A stretch of 64,000 nt of DNA, from positions 1,860,001-1,924,000 of the forward strand of contig JAVTVJ010000342.1 of NCBI GenBank assembly GCA_034509425.1, in the 5' to 3' direction. The notes under the pieces are model-generated. The model saw only the letters and a list, made by a program, of their open reading frames with translations. It did not search any database and was not told where the DNA came from. The number at the start of each line of letters is the position of its first letter. The first letter of the stretch is position 1. Below are positions 13,201 through 25,952 of this stretch, one piece after another. The position numbers and the translations under genes were made by a program. The DNA comes from Eopsaltria australis. Lineage: Eukaryota; Chordata; Aves; Passeriformes; Petroicidae.

Positions 13201-14809
13201 GAGGAGGAGGCTGGGATGGGTGAACAGGGCACAGGCCACTGCTGCCTACCCTGAAGAGCCACACTCCGGGCTGCCAGCTCACCCAGGTGAGGTGCTCTGT
13301 GCACACAAGGAGGGTCTTGCTCTCCAACAAAAAAAATCTCCCAAGGGAAAATGAGGAAGTTTAAAATCCCCTAATCACTCTGTCTGCTGGTAAGGATGAA
13401 AATGACTCCTATTTTTAAATAGTTATTAAACAAAGTTTTTGGATCTGAATCTGATTCTGAGAGTTTGCAAAACCAAAATATCTATGCCTAAAAATTTAAG
13501 AAATTAGGTTAATGAAGCTCATTAATCTGAAATGCCATAGATGTGTGTACACTTGTCGAAGCTAAAAATAAAAATATGCATGTCTGAATTGTCTAAACCC
13601 CACAAATTCAAGATCATCCTTTTTTAGATTTTTGTAAAAAATTAGGAGACCTCACCTACGAAGAGTTGTTGACTTATGCCATAAATTAGAAGTGCTTGTA
13701 CTTCCTCTAAAACTCTTTGCTGTAGGTGTTGGCAGGGATGTGGGAAGGTGCAGGATTGGAGGGGCAAGCTCTGGTTGCTGTGGGCTTTTTCACTTTGCGA
13801 CTCGAAGCTTTTTTCAGCCCCAGAAATGCTTGGCTCTCCTTCAGCTATTGCTTTGCCTTAATTGTCTCATGAATGCTTTGGCCGGCACTGAAAGTGCCGA
13901 ACTGTGGAGCCCTTCCCTACAATTTGAGGCACCATGAAAGCAAACGGCAACTACGGGGTCATCTTGTGGGAATGTGAAATTGCAGACTTCCAGTTGGACA
14001 GAACGGATGCAGCTGATGCAGAACTGGGATGGACAAGTACCAGCATCCAGGCTGGAGCCTGCAGAAGCTGCTGTGTGAGGGATCTGCAGCAGAAGGAATT
14101 CAATATGCTGCCTTTCCCTTCTGGTTACAGACGCACGAAAGTGAAACCTGTGCCATTGCTCTTCTTTTTGTGCCTCCATCTGATCTTCCAAAAGCAGATG
14201 ACAAAAGCTGCCTGTAAACCTGAAGATGCAAAGGACATCCCTAAGGACCTCCTCTTCCACCCTTAAAATTAATCCAGGGGTATGAGGAGATAAGGACATC
14301 AGTGTGGTCCTGCCAGAACTGCTTCACTAACAGATCTTTGTTTCCACAAACATCAAACCATCACCTCTCACCCCTACACAGAGGGGTGGATCCAGAGGAC
14401 CAGGTTTAAACTGGGATGAACATTTAAAACTCCAACACCCTGCTAGATCTCGGTGTGGCTTACAGTGCATATGCCCAAAATTTTACCAGAGAAATGTATT
14501 TTAGGCAACTTCTGTTTGAAAACTTAATGGAAGTGTAGCTGTTCTCCCCTGAGCGTCAGGAACAGATGACTAAGAAATGTTGCCAGTATCTGTCTTTCAG
14601 CGAGATTAGTGTTGGGTTTGTGTGGTATCCTATTTATAACTTTGACAAACAGCTCAACCAATCATTTCATACTTAATCATAGCTGTCTGCCCAGCTCCCT
14701 TCAGAGAAAAGCTTTTCAAAAACTATGTGCCAACATAATATGAACAAAAAAGAAGCAAACCACAGTCAAGGAAAAAAAAAAAGATCTTGCTCCCCAAACC
14801 AGCAACAGC

Positions 14810-15080
14810 TCTACAGAAAGCAGGTCTTGGTAAATCATAAGGCGTAATTACAGCGTCATTATTCATGGGACTGCACAGCTATAGTTAGTCAGTGTTTCCA
14901 CTGTAAACCCCTATTTTCATGGAGGTTTGCAGCTCAGCTGCAAGGAATTAGTCTGTGATGAAATTTGGCAGTAGAAATTTTAGAGCGAGGAATTTTTTTT
15001 TTAAACCATTTAAAGATCTTTTTTCTCTCCCCACTTTCAATTCCCCTCTCACTTCTGAGGCTGTTGCAGTACTTATGAAA
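14810..15080. promoter_or_regulatory. Candidate conserved regulatory block A
   Basis: This AT-rich, non-repetitive stretch keeps isolated CpGs (GGCGTAATTACAGCG at 14841-14855) and has a homeodomain core TAATTA at 14845-14850 followed by TCATTATTCAT. That texture is typical of deeply conserved vertebrate non-coding elements, but conservation cannot be seen from one sequence. Confidence 0.25.
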
Positions 15081-18000
15081 GAAATAAAAAACACTTCTGG
15101 GTGCTGTTTGATGTTTGGTTTCTGTGCATGTCACTGTGTGGTTAGTGGGACCAAAAATATCAGTTTAGCAGGGGTTTCAAACAGAAGCCTTAAAAACTTG
15201 TAGTTTGATTCCCACAACAGTTACAACTCAGCTTTCCTCTGGATGTATCCGTGAACATTAGTATCTACACTGTTAATGCATTAAGGGCTGAACCTGCACA
15301 TCCATCTAATGCCGAAGATGGGTTTACATTTCATGGGATAGAGCTGTTTGATTTCTTTACATCTTTTTGCTTTGCAAGAACATTTTCCAGGGATTGTAAA
15401 AGATTCCTTTCTGCTGAGCTCAACCCTAAGCCCTACGTTCACCTGCCAGTTCCCTCCTGGCCTACCTGACACTTCCATCAGGGCTCACATTTCAGCACGA
15501 ACAAAAAGCATGCTGGGGACCACTAACAGGAATCATGAGGAAGGGAAAGGGACAGGAGAAACATCCCCATGGACATTTTATCCCAGAAAAAATTAAACAG
15601 AGTGTTTCACAGCATTTTCAGCCCCTCAAGAAAAACAGACTGCTGTTTGCATTTTTAAGAACATCAGAGGAATGCATCTGCTCTTTTCCAGTGAACTCTG
15701 GCTGAAGCATCCTAGCGGTTCAGCATGCCTGGGCATGAATGAGATTTGCTCTCACACATATGGACCACGCTCCAGAAAGGTACAGCAGCCTCTGGGCACC
15801 TTGCCTGGTTGTCACTGCATGCCACAAGCAGGGTGAGAAGGAACTGCCTCGAGTGCAGTCCCAGCTCAGAGTGCAGCAGCAGTTACACAGCTTGAAAAAA
15901 ACGAGTGTAAAACCATGAGCTGGAAGACTTACAAGCCTCAGTCTGCAACTGGATCCCTGTGAATGGCCTGAGTGTTCATAGCAATATCTTTGGTGCACAG
16001 TTCCAAAAGAACAGAGTAGTTCTCTAAAGAACAGATGAGTTTATCCAGGCAATTTGATTTTCTGGTGAAACAGATGGCACCATTTACCATCACCGTGCTT
16101 CAAACCCTGGTTTCCTGGACCGTGATCTTGGCATATGGGAAACTGGGCCACCTCTGAGCTTCTCACACCTTGAAGGTTCATGCCTTCCTCCCTGGGAGCT
16201 CCCCATCCCAGCACTAATGAGCTTACCCTTGGACAGCTTGGCAGAAGGACAAGGGTGTGAGTGCCTGCAAGGTACCAGGCAGAATTCCTGAGGGCAGCTG
16301 TCTCCAAGCTCCCTGAAATCCCAATGCACTCTTCAGAGGACTGGAACAGCAACACCAGCTGTCTCTGCAGATACCCCACTACCTTGACCACTATGGTTTG
16401 TGAAAGCCATAAAAGAGAAATTCTCCCTTTAGAGTGAAAATGTTTTATCTTTGCTAGAAATTGCAGTGAGCACAGTATTTATGTTGCAGGGAGGAGGATC
16501 TGAACTCCTGCCATGCCTTAAAAACAGAACAAAGCAGGATTTCTACACATACTGCTTGAATCTGCTTTTCAAGGTGGTAGTTGGAAATTAAGAGGCAAAT
16601 GAACTCACTAATATTACTCATGTACCTTCAATCATTTACAGGAATGTTAGCAAGGGCTGTGCTTCAGAGGGCTGGATCACACTTTCCTGCTGCAACCATT
16701 ATTAACCTGACATAACATGTTCATAGAGTAAGAGATGATAACGATGCTGTAACTGGTCTCCCATGAATATGGTTATGATTAGGGAATATCTTACAGAAAT
16801 TGTCACTCATTAAGCACTCAGCTAAATGCAGGAAGACAGCTGAAGGAAGAGCTCTGCAATTTTAGGAATTTACAACTTGAAAAAGGTCCATTCTCAACAT
16901 TTGGGTTATTGGGTCTTTTTCGCTTGAGTGTTGCTAAGAAGTGGCAGATTCACATTAAATGCAAACTGCAGTTTTTTCCTTCACCACTCTTCCCCTGAAT
17001 GTAAGCAATGGGTCTTCTACACCCACCTTAGCAGACATTATGGGCCAGTCAGTGAAAAACGCAACTTTAAAAATCTGAATTTAGTTCTCCTGATACTGTG
17101 TATCCAAGTGAGCATGCTGTTGTCACCTGGGAAACTCCATTCTGCTTCAAAATGCATCAGGTGCCAGGTACTTAACTCAGTCTAAACCCAGGACCCCAGT
17201 CAAAGCAGCAAGTTGTCCTTTTGATCCCTCTGTTCTCTTACTGAGATGCTTCTGCTCTTGAATAATCACATCCTTTGTGCATCATGGCCAATAGAACTGT
17301 CACCAAATTTTTCTTTCTTGTCATAAGAAAAAAGGGACCATCCCTGGGAGGTTTATCAAGTCTGGAAGTCAACTCCACTTCCAGATTCAGTTACCCCAGT
17401 GGGAGATGTTCCTGGCACTCCTAAGGATGTGATATACTATCTCCAGACATTGACCAGTCTTTGCCTAAATGATAAATGTAATCCAAAAGCACTTTCTGCT
17501 TTTGCAAGCAATTAGGAAAAATTTAATACCAGTCTGACCAGTAAGTGACAGTGACTACCAGCACAGCCAGTACATTTGTCAGCAAGGCCTTCCAGCATGC
17601 TTTCCCCTGACCCTGCCTGCCTTTGGGCTTCATTCTGGGCTACTGACAAAAAAACCAAGTGCCCTCAGAGGAGCAGTCTTCCAGAGCAGAAGACTCAGTT
17701 CTGCAGAGCAATCCCAATTGTGTGCAGCTTGCTTGCCTTCCACCAGCTAACTGTGTGGCCTTTGCTGACCAGTTTAGTAGGAGAGTGGAGAGGATTTGCT
17801 CCTCTGAGCACTCATGGAAGTAAATGTGCAATTCTCTTGGTTTTGGTATTTATAAGCAAGTCATGTTCCATCCTCCAGGCTTACTCAGGGCACTGCTGAG
17901 GGATTGCTGCTCTCCTGCCATATGTGCTCACACAGCTTGAATGCCAGTCACAGTGAGCCTCAGTGCACCTGCACTGGAGAAAATCCAAGTGGGAATCTCA

Positions 18001-20583
18001 TGGGAACAGGTGTTGTCACTGGGGATGCTTAGAAACAGCCTGGGCAAACAGCTCTAAATAGACTCCTCTGAGTTGCTGTATCTGCTGAAACCACGTGGTC
18101 TCAGATCACTTTTTCATTCTCTAGGATGTTATAACCTGCCCATCTCCCTGGCCAGGGTGTCAGGCAATGGTATAGATCATTCCCTCATCTGGGAATCAGG
18201 ACAACCGACCCATCAGCATGTGAGAGTGACAGGAAACTGCACCTACCCGGAATCAGAAATAAGGAAGTGCAACAAGATCTGCACCTTTAACTGCATCCTC
18301 ACTCCCTGTGACAGCTGAAACCCCCTTAATTAATACACTTCATACACTGTCTATTTTTGATCTACTTCAAATTCCAACCACCAGCAGAGGATGTTTGTCC
18401 CGTTCCTGCTGAAAGCCCTTGGGATTTGTGATGCCCATCATTCAGCCTCGCTCGAGCAGGCAGACAGCTGTGGATACCTCTGCCCTGCATGAAATCTCCC
18501 CCTCCCGTCCTTTCTGAGCACGACTGGCTCACTCAGCTTCCTCAGTCCTCCAGACTGCCCTCCTTCCCCTGGCATACAGAACTTCACCCTTAAATAAAAC
18601 AAACTCACTATCTTCCACGTGTCTTTCAGGCCCCATCTCTGAAATTCAGCCACGAGACTTCTCTGTTACATTTACAAAGGTACATGACTGATCTCCTGTG
18701 ATCAACAGATGATGGACATGTGATTCCACCTGTCCTCACACACAGAGGCCTCATCAGCTGTGGCCCACACTGCACTCCTGCAGAAAGGAGACCATGTGGT
18801 GGACTGGCAGCTCAATTGTCACCTCTTCTTTTTCCTCCCCAGGCTGTTCCCACTGACACAGATTATCCACTCACTCCTTCGACCCCTTTCACTGCAATCT
18901 TTGTTTTCCCGCATTTGTGCCGAGTAAAAGCACAGTGCAGCAGCTATGCTCCAAACTCCATGGATCCTGTGACACAAAATCTTGGGTTTCCTCAAAGTCC
19001 TCCTATCCCCTGCAGCACACTGCAATCATCTGGCTTATCAAGGACATGGAGGAAGTCTCCCTGACTCTATCCCAGCATGGCCTTCCACTGGCAACTGGCT
19101 CCTTCCCCTCTGCTTACAGAGCTCTGCATCTGCCCAAGATATTTATTAGGGCACACAAATAACAAAAGCTGCACTTTGGTCACCAGTTGCCTTAAAGTAG
19201 CAGAGACATTGAGCTACCAATTTCTGAGGCAGCATATGATGGAGGGACAAATGGGAATGGGTCAGATCTCCTTGCAGAGGAGCTGCTGTCAGAAATCCAG
19301 ATTCTCTTCAGTGTGATGCAAAGCACTTGCTGTAACTTCAGGCTGTTGGCCACCTGAGGCTGAAACTGCTCCCAGCTGAAGCTGATGGCAAAACTCCTGC
19401 TGCCTTCCAAGGCAGAGGGACTGGACCCCCAGTGATTCCAACTCTTGTAACCACCTGTGTGCTTAACAGCAGGTGAGCCAGACTGGGAAGAGCTTTCACA
19501 TCCATCTTCTGAGCAGATGGGAGAGGTTTGTTCCAACACTGGCCAAGGCTTTTGCTCCATTACTTCAGTCACAGCCATGACACAGCGACTGCCCTTGTGT
19601 CAGGAGCTTGAGTCAAGTGCTGCTTTTCAGAAGTGAAGCCTGCTGCAAGTCAGATGCTTTACAGACACCACTGGCCTGAATCAACAGCTCCTCCAAGGTG
19701 GACTGTGAAAGCTCTGAGCCAGATGGCCACCTAGTTCCTAGCTATATGGCCTTCAGACTGTAATTAAAGACACTGTCAAAAGATGAGCTTCTTTCATAAG
19801 TCCTGAACATACTCCAATTCCAGGCTTTTGCCTGCCAGAAGATGCAGACTTCTAGATGGATTTTAGGGTTTGTTTTTTCCCAGCTTGACACATGGTATTT
19901 TAATAAAGGGGCCCAAGGGTCACAAGGACCAGCTAGTGTACATCTCCTGAGGCAGCTCAAAGCTACCAGGATTTCACATGGACACAAGAACAGTATGAGA
20001 TCAGGAAAATTATCTCAAAGCCTCATCACATTAAACACGGACAACTTTCAGTGTGTCCCCTATTCATATTATCCACTTCAATTCCTAGCAAATTTCACCT
20101 TCATTGCTGATTTGTTTTCAGGGAAGCCAAATGCATCAGTCTGCCATGGAGCAGAAGTTTTTCAGGATAGCTGTAATTTTGGAATATCCTACTCCTTCCT
20201 TCTTCCCTGGGTGATTTATAAAAAAAAAAACCAACACATAAAACCCCAAGAAACCCACAACGTTATTCCAATTCTGATGGTTCCCTGTTGCCTTTGAAAA
20301 ACTCTCTGTTATCCTCATGTATTCATCTGACCAAATGGAGAAGGGGAAAATACATTTTCTCTAAACCCCCAACGTACCAGGCCAGGAAGCTCCTGAGCAC
20401 AAGGGGTAGAAAGCCCAAGCCCAAGAGCACCTGCCAAACTGAGCTCTGAGCCCCAGCACAGAACCCAGCCCTGGCTCCCCTTTGCACAGCCCTGCCCAGC
20501 TCCCTGCCAGCAGCCCCTCAGGCTGCTCAGTGCTCTCCCTGCTCAGCTGTCTGGGGCCGACATCCGAAGGGGAGGCTTTGCCT

Positions 20584-20589
20584 TATAAA
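20584..20589 (+). promoter_or_regulatory. TATA-like box below GC-rich DNA
   Basis: TATAAA within CCTTATAAAGG follows about 200 bp of GC-rich sequence. It could be a weak core promoter for an intronic transcript or coincidence. No convincing downstream gene is seen. Confidence 0.15.
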
Positions 20590-20685
20590 GGAATGAATGC
20601 AGAGTGATCCTGTGGGACAGATTATTCACTCCAGAAGATCACAATCCCTTGTGGCTCCACCACCTACCAAGTTAATTCCGGAGAC

Positions 20686-20703
20686 CTGCTGCTGCTGCTG
20701 CTG
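20686..20703. repeat. CTG trinucleotide repeat, 6 units
   Basis: Six perfect CTG units form a short microsatellite. In one plus-strand frame it gives a Cys run, which argues against that frame being coding. Confidence 0.9.
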
Positions 20704-20836
20704 GGAAACCTCTGTGTTATGTGCTGTGCCATTCAGCCAGACTTTCCTCTTCTCAGCAGCCTCTTCTCTCTTCCTCTTGACTTCACTCATTCACACTTCT
20801 TTGCCATCATGTCCTTTTCCTCCATCTCATAACAAA

Positions 20837-20872
20837 AGCAGTGTGACAATTGGGGATTTTAACTACCCGAAT
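20837..20872 (+). pseudogene. Possible LINE endonuclease scrap (GDFN motif)
   Basis: The plus strand encodes SSVTIGDFNYPN. The core hydrophobic-x-GDFNYP string matches the conserved catalytic motif of the apurinic-type endonuclease of CR1 and related LINEs, usually GDFNxPD followed by a Trp. The similarity stops at once on the 3' side, so if real this is a very old, broken fragment. A chance match cannot be excluded. Confidence 0.25.
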
Positions 20873-23800
20873 GCAGTGCTGAGGTTGCATGTTACAGTGG
20901 GAAGAAATAAACCCCATCAGCTGCAGTGCCATGGATTCAGAGCCTCTGCAAGGCAGAATGGGTACCCCGTTGGTGTTTCTTCTTAAAGAAAAACTCCTCA
21001 TAGTAAAGCTCTCAGGATGTCAGAAGAAGAAACACTTAACGAAGCAGCCTTTCTACAAGTGTGTATTGCACTAGAGCTTGCAGTAATAATTTGTGCTTAT
21101 TTTCACAGAGCCACTAAAGCAAAGGCACTGTTTCTCTCAGGATGAGCTGCAGACCTGAAGCTCAGCAGCATTATGTGCCCTCAGCCCTGGGCAGGCTCAG
21201 GGAAGCCCCTGAAGGGTCGTCCTGCCTGCTGGTACCTGCTCACCATCATCTCAGGTGAGACAAATTATTCCAGTGAAGGGCTTTGGCACTCTGTCCATCT
21301 TGGACAGGCACAGCAAAATGGTCAAGGGCCAGGACGGGAAAAAAAACCCATAATGTGCTGTGAAACAGCTCATCCATAGAAACCTGCCACTGCCTTGGGC
21401 TGGCTGTCAGCACCCTGCCATCCACACACCCCAACCTTCCACACAGACACAGAATCACCACAGCCTCCTGGTGCAGCCACCTCCCCTCCTCAGGAGCAGC
21501 CCTGGAGATCCCAGCAGGAACAAGCCCAGCAATTCAGCTGCAAATGTCAAACCTGCCTGTGCTGAGGGACCCAGGGGGAATGTGGAGCAGGCACAACCCG
21601 CAGCACTCCTGCATAACAAGCAACAAGTCTTTCCACAACCAAAATGAAAATAACACTTCCCTGAGGAATGGGATATTAATTATAAGCCTACGCAGTTCTA
21701 GCAATGCCTGCTATGTTTATTTTGATCCTCACTACCACACACATTGCAGTGGCAGTACCATCTTTCCTTGGAAGTATTAGACATTACAAACCTCATTTAA
21801 GAAAACAGATTTTGCCAGCAGGCCATCAGAAAGATAAGAAATAACCTGACTACACTCCAGGCCATAATTGTTTCAGGATTTAGCCACTGAAAATACACCT
21901 TTTGTAGTCTGCTGGGGTTGGGAGATACCATCTTCTTTAATCACCTCTGCTCAAGCCCTTCAGATGCTGCTTAACAGCTCTATTCAGCCCGGGAAAGCAC
22001 AATTCTGGTCTGTCTGTCATTCCCACTTCCAATCGCTATTTGTTTCCCGGAGCAGTAAAGAGTTGCTGTCACCTAGGCTGTATATTTTCTTTATACTAAC
22101 TGATGAAAGTAAGATTGTGGGAGGCTCTCACAAGAGCTTATAACCCTTGTCTTTCCCAGCAGCACAGCCACGGTTTTGCTTTTGGTTCAGCTCCCAGCCC
22201 ATGAACCCCTGTGCCAGTAAATTAAGCAGTATCTGGTGTTTATATCTCCCACTGGCCACTGATGTTTTCTCCCCCAGAGCCTGACTAACACAGCCTTTTC
22301 AGCTCATGTGCTTATCCCTTGTGTTTTTCAGTCATGGCAAATTTGGTTCAGCGTTAGTTGAAGTGGGATCAATAGCTGAAGGCTGGACCCAGCCAAACCT
22401 TTGCTCACATTCACACTCTGGGGCCAGACCATCCCAGAGCCCCAGGTGGGGACCACACTGCAGGGAGATCCCTGTGGCCTCCTCTTTGCTTTGCCCAAAG
22501 TCTCTTGTCTCTGCTGTGGGAGGGATGTGTCCCCCTGTGAGGCAGTGTCTGCTGTCCCCCTGCTTCCAGAGCATGCTCAAGACTGTGAAAAGTGGTACTG
22601 TTTGGAGCCAAGACACTGTGTACTTACTGCTACCAACCAGCCCTGAGATGTGGCAGCCCTTAAACCTGGCCCTTGAGGTCAGGACAGGTGACTCATGAGG
22701 GAACCCTCAGTCTGGATATCTTCCTGTCCACTCCCAGCCATTATTCCCCTGGGAGTTGAACTATTAAAATAATCTGATTAGTGTTTTCAAGAATGTTTTC
22801 TTATTTTGAGTGCCTAATTCCAGGCACCTTTAGGAGCCTAATTCTCAAAAAGCACTGAAATTTGCCTTCCAAAATTCAGAGTCCCTCCTGTTGTGAAGTG
22901 AACAAGTTAAGGCAATGGAAATAACTATGAAAATCTGGTAGCAAATGGAGAGCATGTACTACTCAGGAGAAGCCACATTTCTGCACACTTTCCCTCATAT
23001 TTTGAATCCAGATGGATTTCTTTTAAAATTCTCTTTCTGTTGAGCATGATGAGGTAGCCACAGGGGAAGAAAATGCTGACTATCTAGTCATTTAGAGATG
23101 CCAGCTGCAGGCCTTGCAGCAGAACAGGGCTGGGGTTTGTGTCACTCCTGGGTTCCTGGTGCAGCACCAGGTGAAGCCTCAGCCCGAGGAGAGCCCCTGC
23201 CTGGGAGAAGGGCTGTGGGTGGGAGGCTGAGAGCAGCACACACCTGGGCTGGAACACAGAGGGGAGCAGGGCATCCCAGAGCTCCTGACAGCTCTGCTCC
23301 ACACGGCCTGGCTGCTGACAGGAGCCTGTGGCACGGGAGCCGCGGGCAGCAGGACACAGCAGAGCCACAGCTCCAGCTCTGCCCAGCAACTGACTCCTCT
23401 CTGGGCATCTCCAAAATCCCAGCAGGTGCAAACTCCCTGCAGGGAGAGTTCCCTGCCTCCCTTGTGTCAGAGCAGCAGCGAGCAGCTGTGCTGAGAGGGC
23501 TGAACTCGGCTCCCTGCGATGAGGTAAAAATGTACCTCACTGAGCATGGAGGGGGCTACAAGGCACTTCAAGCTGTGCCTGCAAGCCAGGACACACCAGG
23601 ATGGGATGGTCGGGACCAGAGAGGGGACAAAGCTGGTGCTCAGAGCTGCACAGCTCTGCCTTGCAAGGGTGCTGCAGCTCCTGGAGTGAGCAAAGGCTTT
23701 GGGTTTCTATTTATTCAAAACCACAGATGCTGCTCTGAGATGGGAGCGGGATCACCACACGGAGCCTTTCTGAAAACACCAGGGAACTAAATGGTATCTT

Positions 23801-25914
23801 TAAGGACAGCAGCAGGTTTGTAAGGATGCTGCTGTGCCCAAATCACGTGGCGGTGAGCTGAGCAGCCAGAGCTGCTCAGGGGGAGAGAACACCAAGCTGT
23901 GGGATCAAAGGAAGCCCACAGAGACAAACCCAGCCAGCCAAAGCGTGCTTCCCTACCCAGCCTCCCTCCCACTCCCCATTCCACCCTGGGTGCATGCTGC
24001 AAGCCCCCAGTGACTTTTCTGCATCATTTGGACAAGCCTGAAACTTTCCTCAAACAACTGCCAGGTCTCTGCAGTCCATCTCCCATCCTCTTATCTGCTG
24101 ACAGAGTGCAGGAGACAAACGAGCAAGCGGCGTCCTGCGAGTGGTGGCAAAGCAGCTCCCAGGAGCAGGGCTGGGCTTGATCTCCCCCTGACAAGGAGCT
24201 GCTGACGCTCCTGTCTGTGTCTGCCACGCCATCGAGGCGTGCCAGGAGGAAAGGAAGAGAGATGGGGTGGAGAACAGCCTGTCCAGCACAGGCAGCTGCC
24301 CAAGCAGCCAGCCTGCTGCCCTCCTCACACCCAGGGCCAGGCCCTGCCCTGGGACAACCCCACAGAGCCACTGCCGAGTGTCCCCTGGGGCAGCCTTGGC
24401 TGCTGCTCCCCCAGCAGAGAGAGCTCTGCTCCTCGGAGTTTCAGTTCTATCCCCTGCTATTCCCCCTGTTCCCTGGGGTATGAAAAGCCCTCAGCTGGAG
24501 TCCGGATACACTGGGTATGGATTTTATGCTATTGTTTACTATTTTAACAGACAATCACAGTACAACACATTACAAAGACAGAGCACATGCAGTACAGTGG
24601 CACACAGCTAGAGCAAGCTTGGTTTAAGTAGTCACAAACTCAGTATTCTTGCCATTACAGCGGCTGTCTCCTGAACCCAGGTTGTTTCTAAGATATCTAC
24701 CATTGGCAATAAAAGATATTCATGGTTTCTTCCAAGTTTCCTTTGGAGAAAATGTGCAATAGGATGCAGAAGGGATAGTTTGCTATTTGCTGTTTAGATT
24801 TCTCTTGCAGAACAACTCTGAGAGCAGATATCCACTGGACAGGGGTTCTTGTGTATGACAGGCCCACTGCATATCTAAATATTTTTATCAGTTCTTTGCT
24901 TTGTCTGTATATAAAGTAAGGAATTTACTTCACATGCAAAGAGAGCATTTAAGTCAGTAACTGGACTTTTAATACAGCTGCACCTTCAACAACCCAATAA
25001 CAGAAGGAAAGAAGTGCCTAAAAAGCCCTCTCTAAACCACCTAAGGCACTTCAGATTGTAGCCTATGCTGCCTTTCCCACCACCTGTCTGCAGAAGCCAC
25101 AGCACCCAAAATGCCATCTTCAGACTCCATTTCTGTGGTCTAGTTCTTCCCCCAAGACTCCTTGGTATGTGCCAACAATATCTGGAATTTCTTTTCCACC
25201 TCTCATCCAAGGTCTGGACAGGGCTAGAACTGTTTGCAAAACTGGGTGCAACCCTGTGCATTCAGCCCAGGACAGACACTGAAGATCAAACACTTCCCTT
25301 ATTTCCAGAGACACTTCCTCCCCCACGGCCTCTTTCCACTGGGTTAGTGATGAGAATAAATCCTGCTCAGATGATGTGCCTGACAGTTCCTATCCAGCAG
25401 CACATGCAGCCATGCCTGAGAGCACCCACCAGGAAAACACCTTTCTGATTCACAGCCATGGCAGCTAAAGGAGTCCAAGAACCAACACTTCATCCTCCTC
25501 CTCCCTGCCTTCAGCCTCTTGTCTTCTGGGCTGACCATGGTGAGAGTGGTTTCACAGCCCCTATCAGCTGAAAAGGCACAGTGTGGAGCTAAGCCTGTGT
25601 GTCTTCATGTTCGATCCAAACCAATCAAGAGGCAGGGAGTGAGACAGCCTGCCTGCTGAATTCGCAGTCCCCACATGCTCCCTGGGTACTGTGAAAGCTG
25701 TCATTTGCATTCCCCAATTTCCAAGTGCTGAACAGAGCTGATCCATGCTGAGGACACCTCTGCCTTCCTCACCAGCTGTTTCATCTGCCTCATGCTTCCT
25801 TTGTCCGATTCACGTGTGCACCAACTGAACAGCAACTGGGGCAGAGCTCCCTGGCAGTGATTGCAGCACTGCTGCCTGATTGCTGCAGTGGCTCAGGAGA
25901 GGAGATGTGCATGT

Positions 25915-25952
25915 ATTTATGCATGTCTGTGTGCATGCATGCAGCTGACACG
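25915..25952. repeat. TGCA/TG-rich alternating purine-pyrimidine tract
   Basis: Repeated GCATG, TGTGTG and GCATGCATGCA units make a short alternating purine-pyrimidine stretch with several palindromic tetramers. It is an imperfect simple repeat. Confidence 0.6.

Larger units (their letters stand above)
6578..14809 (-). other. GPC1: GPC1 intron 1, ordinary non-coding segment
   Basis: I see no exon, RNA gene or large repeat here. It holds a GGAGA microsatellite, a 25-bp tandem pair near 7247, TTTGCTTTC repeats near 7380 and a T-rich tract at about 9346-9372. Open frames reach about 165 codons (minus strand, 12804-13304) but show no recognisable domain. Near 13390-13620 the sequence is AT-rich with little repetition; I could not tell whether it is conserved. 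Confidence 0.65.

Noticed and set aside
23098..23790. 230-codon plus-strand open frame with overlapping minus-strand frames
   Set aside because: GC-rich, Ala/Gly/Gln/Pro-biased, open in several frames at once, with no recognised domain or convincing splice structure.
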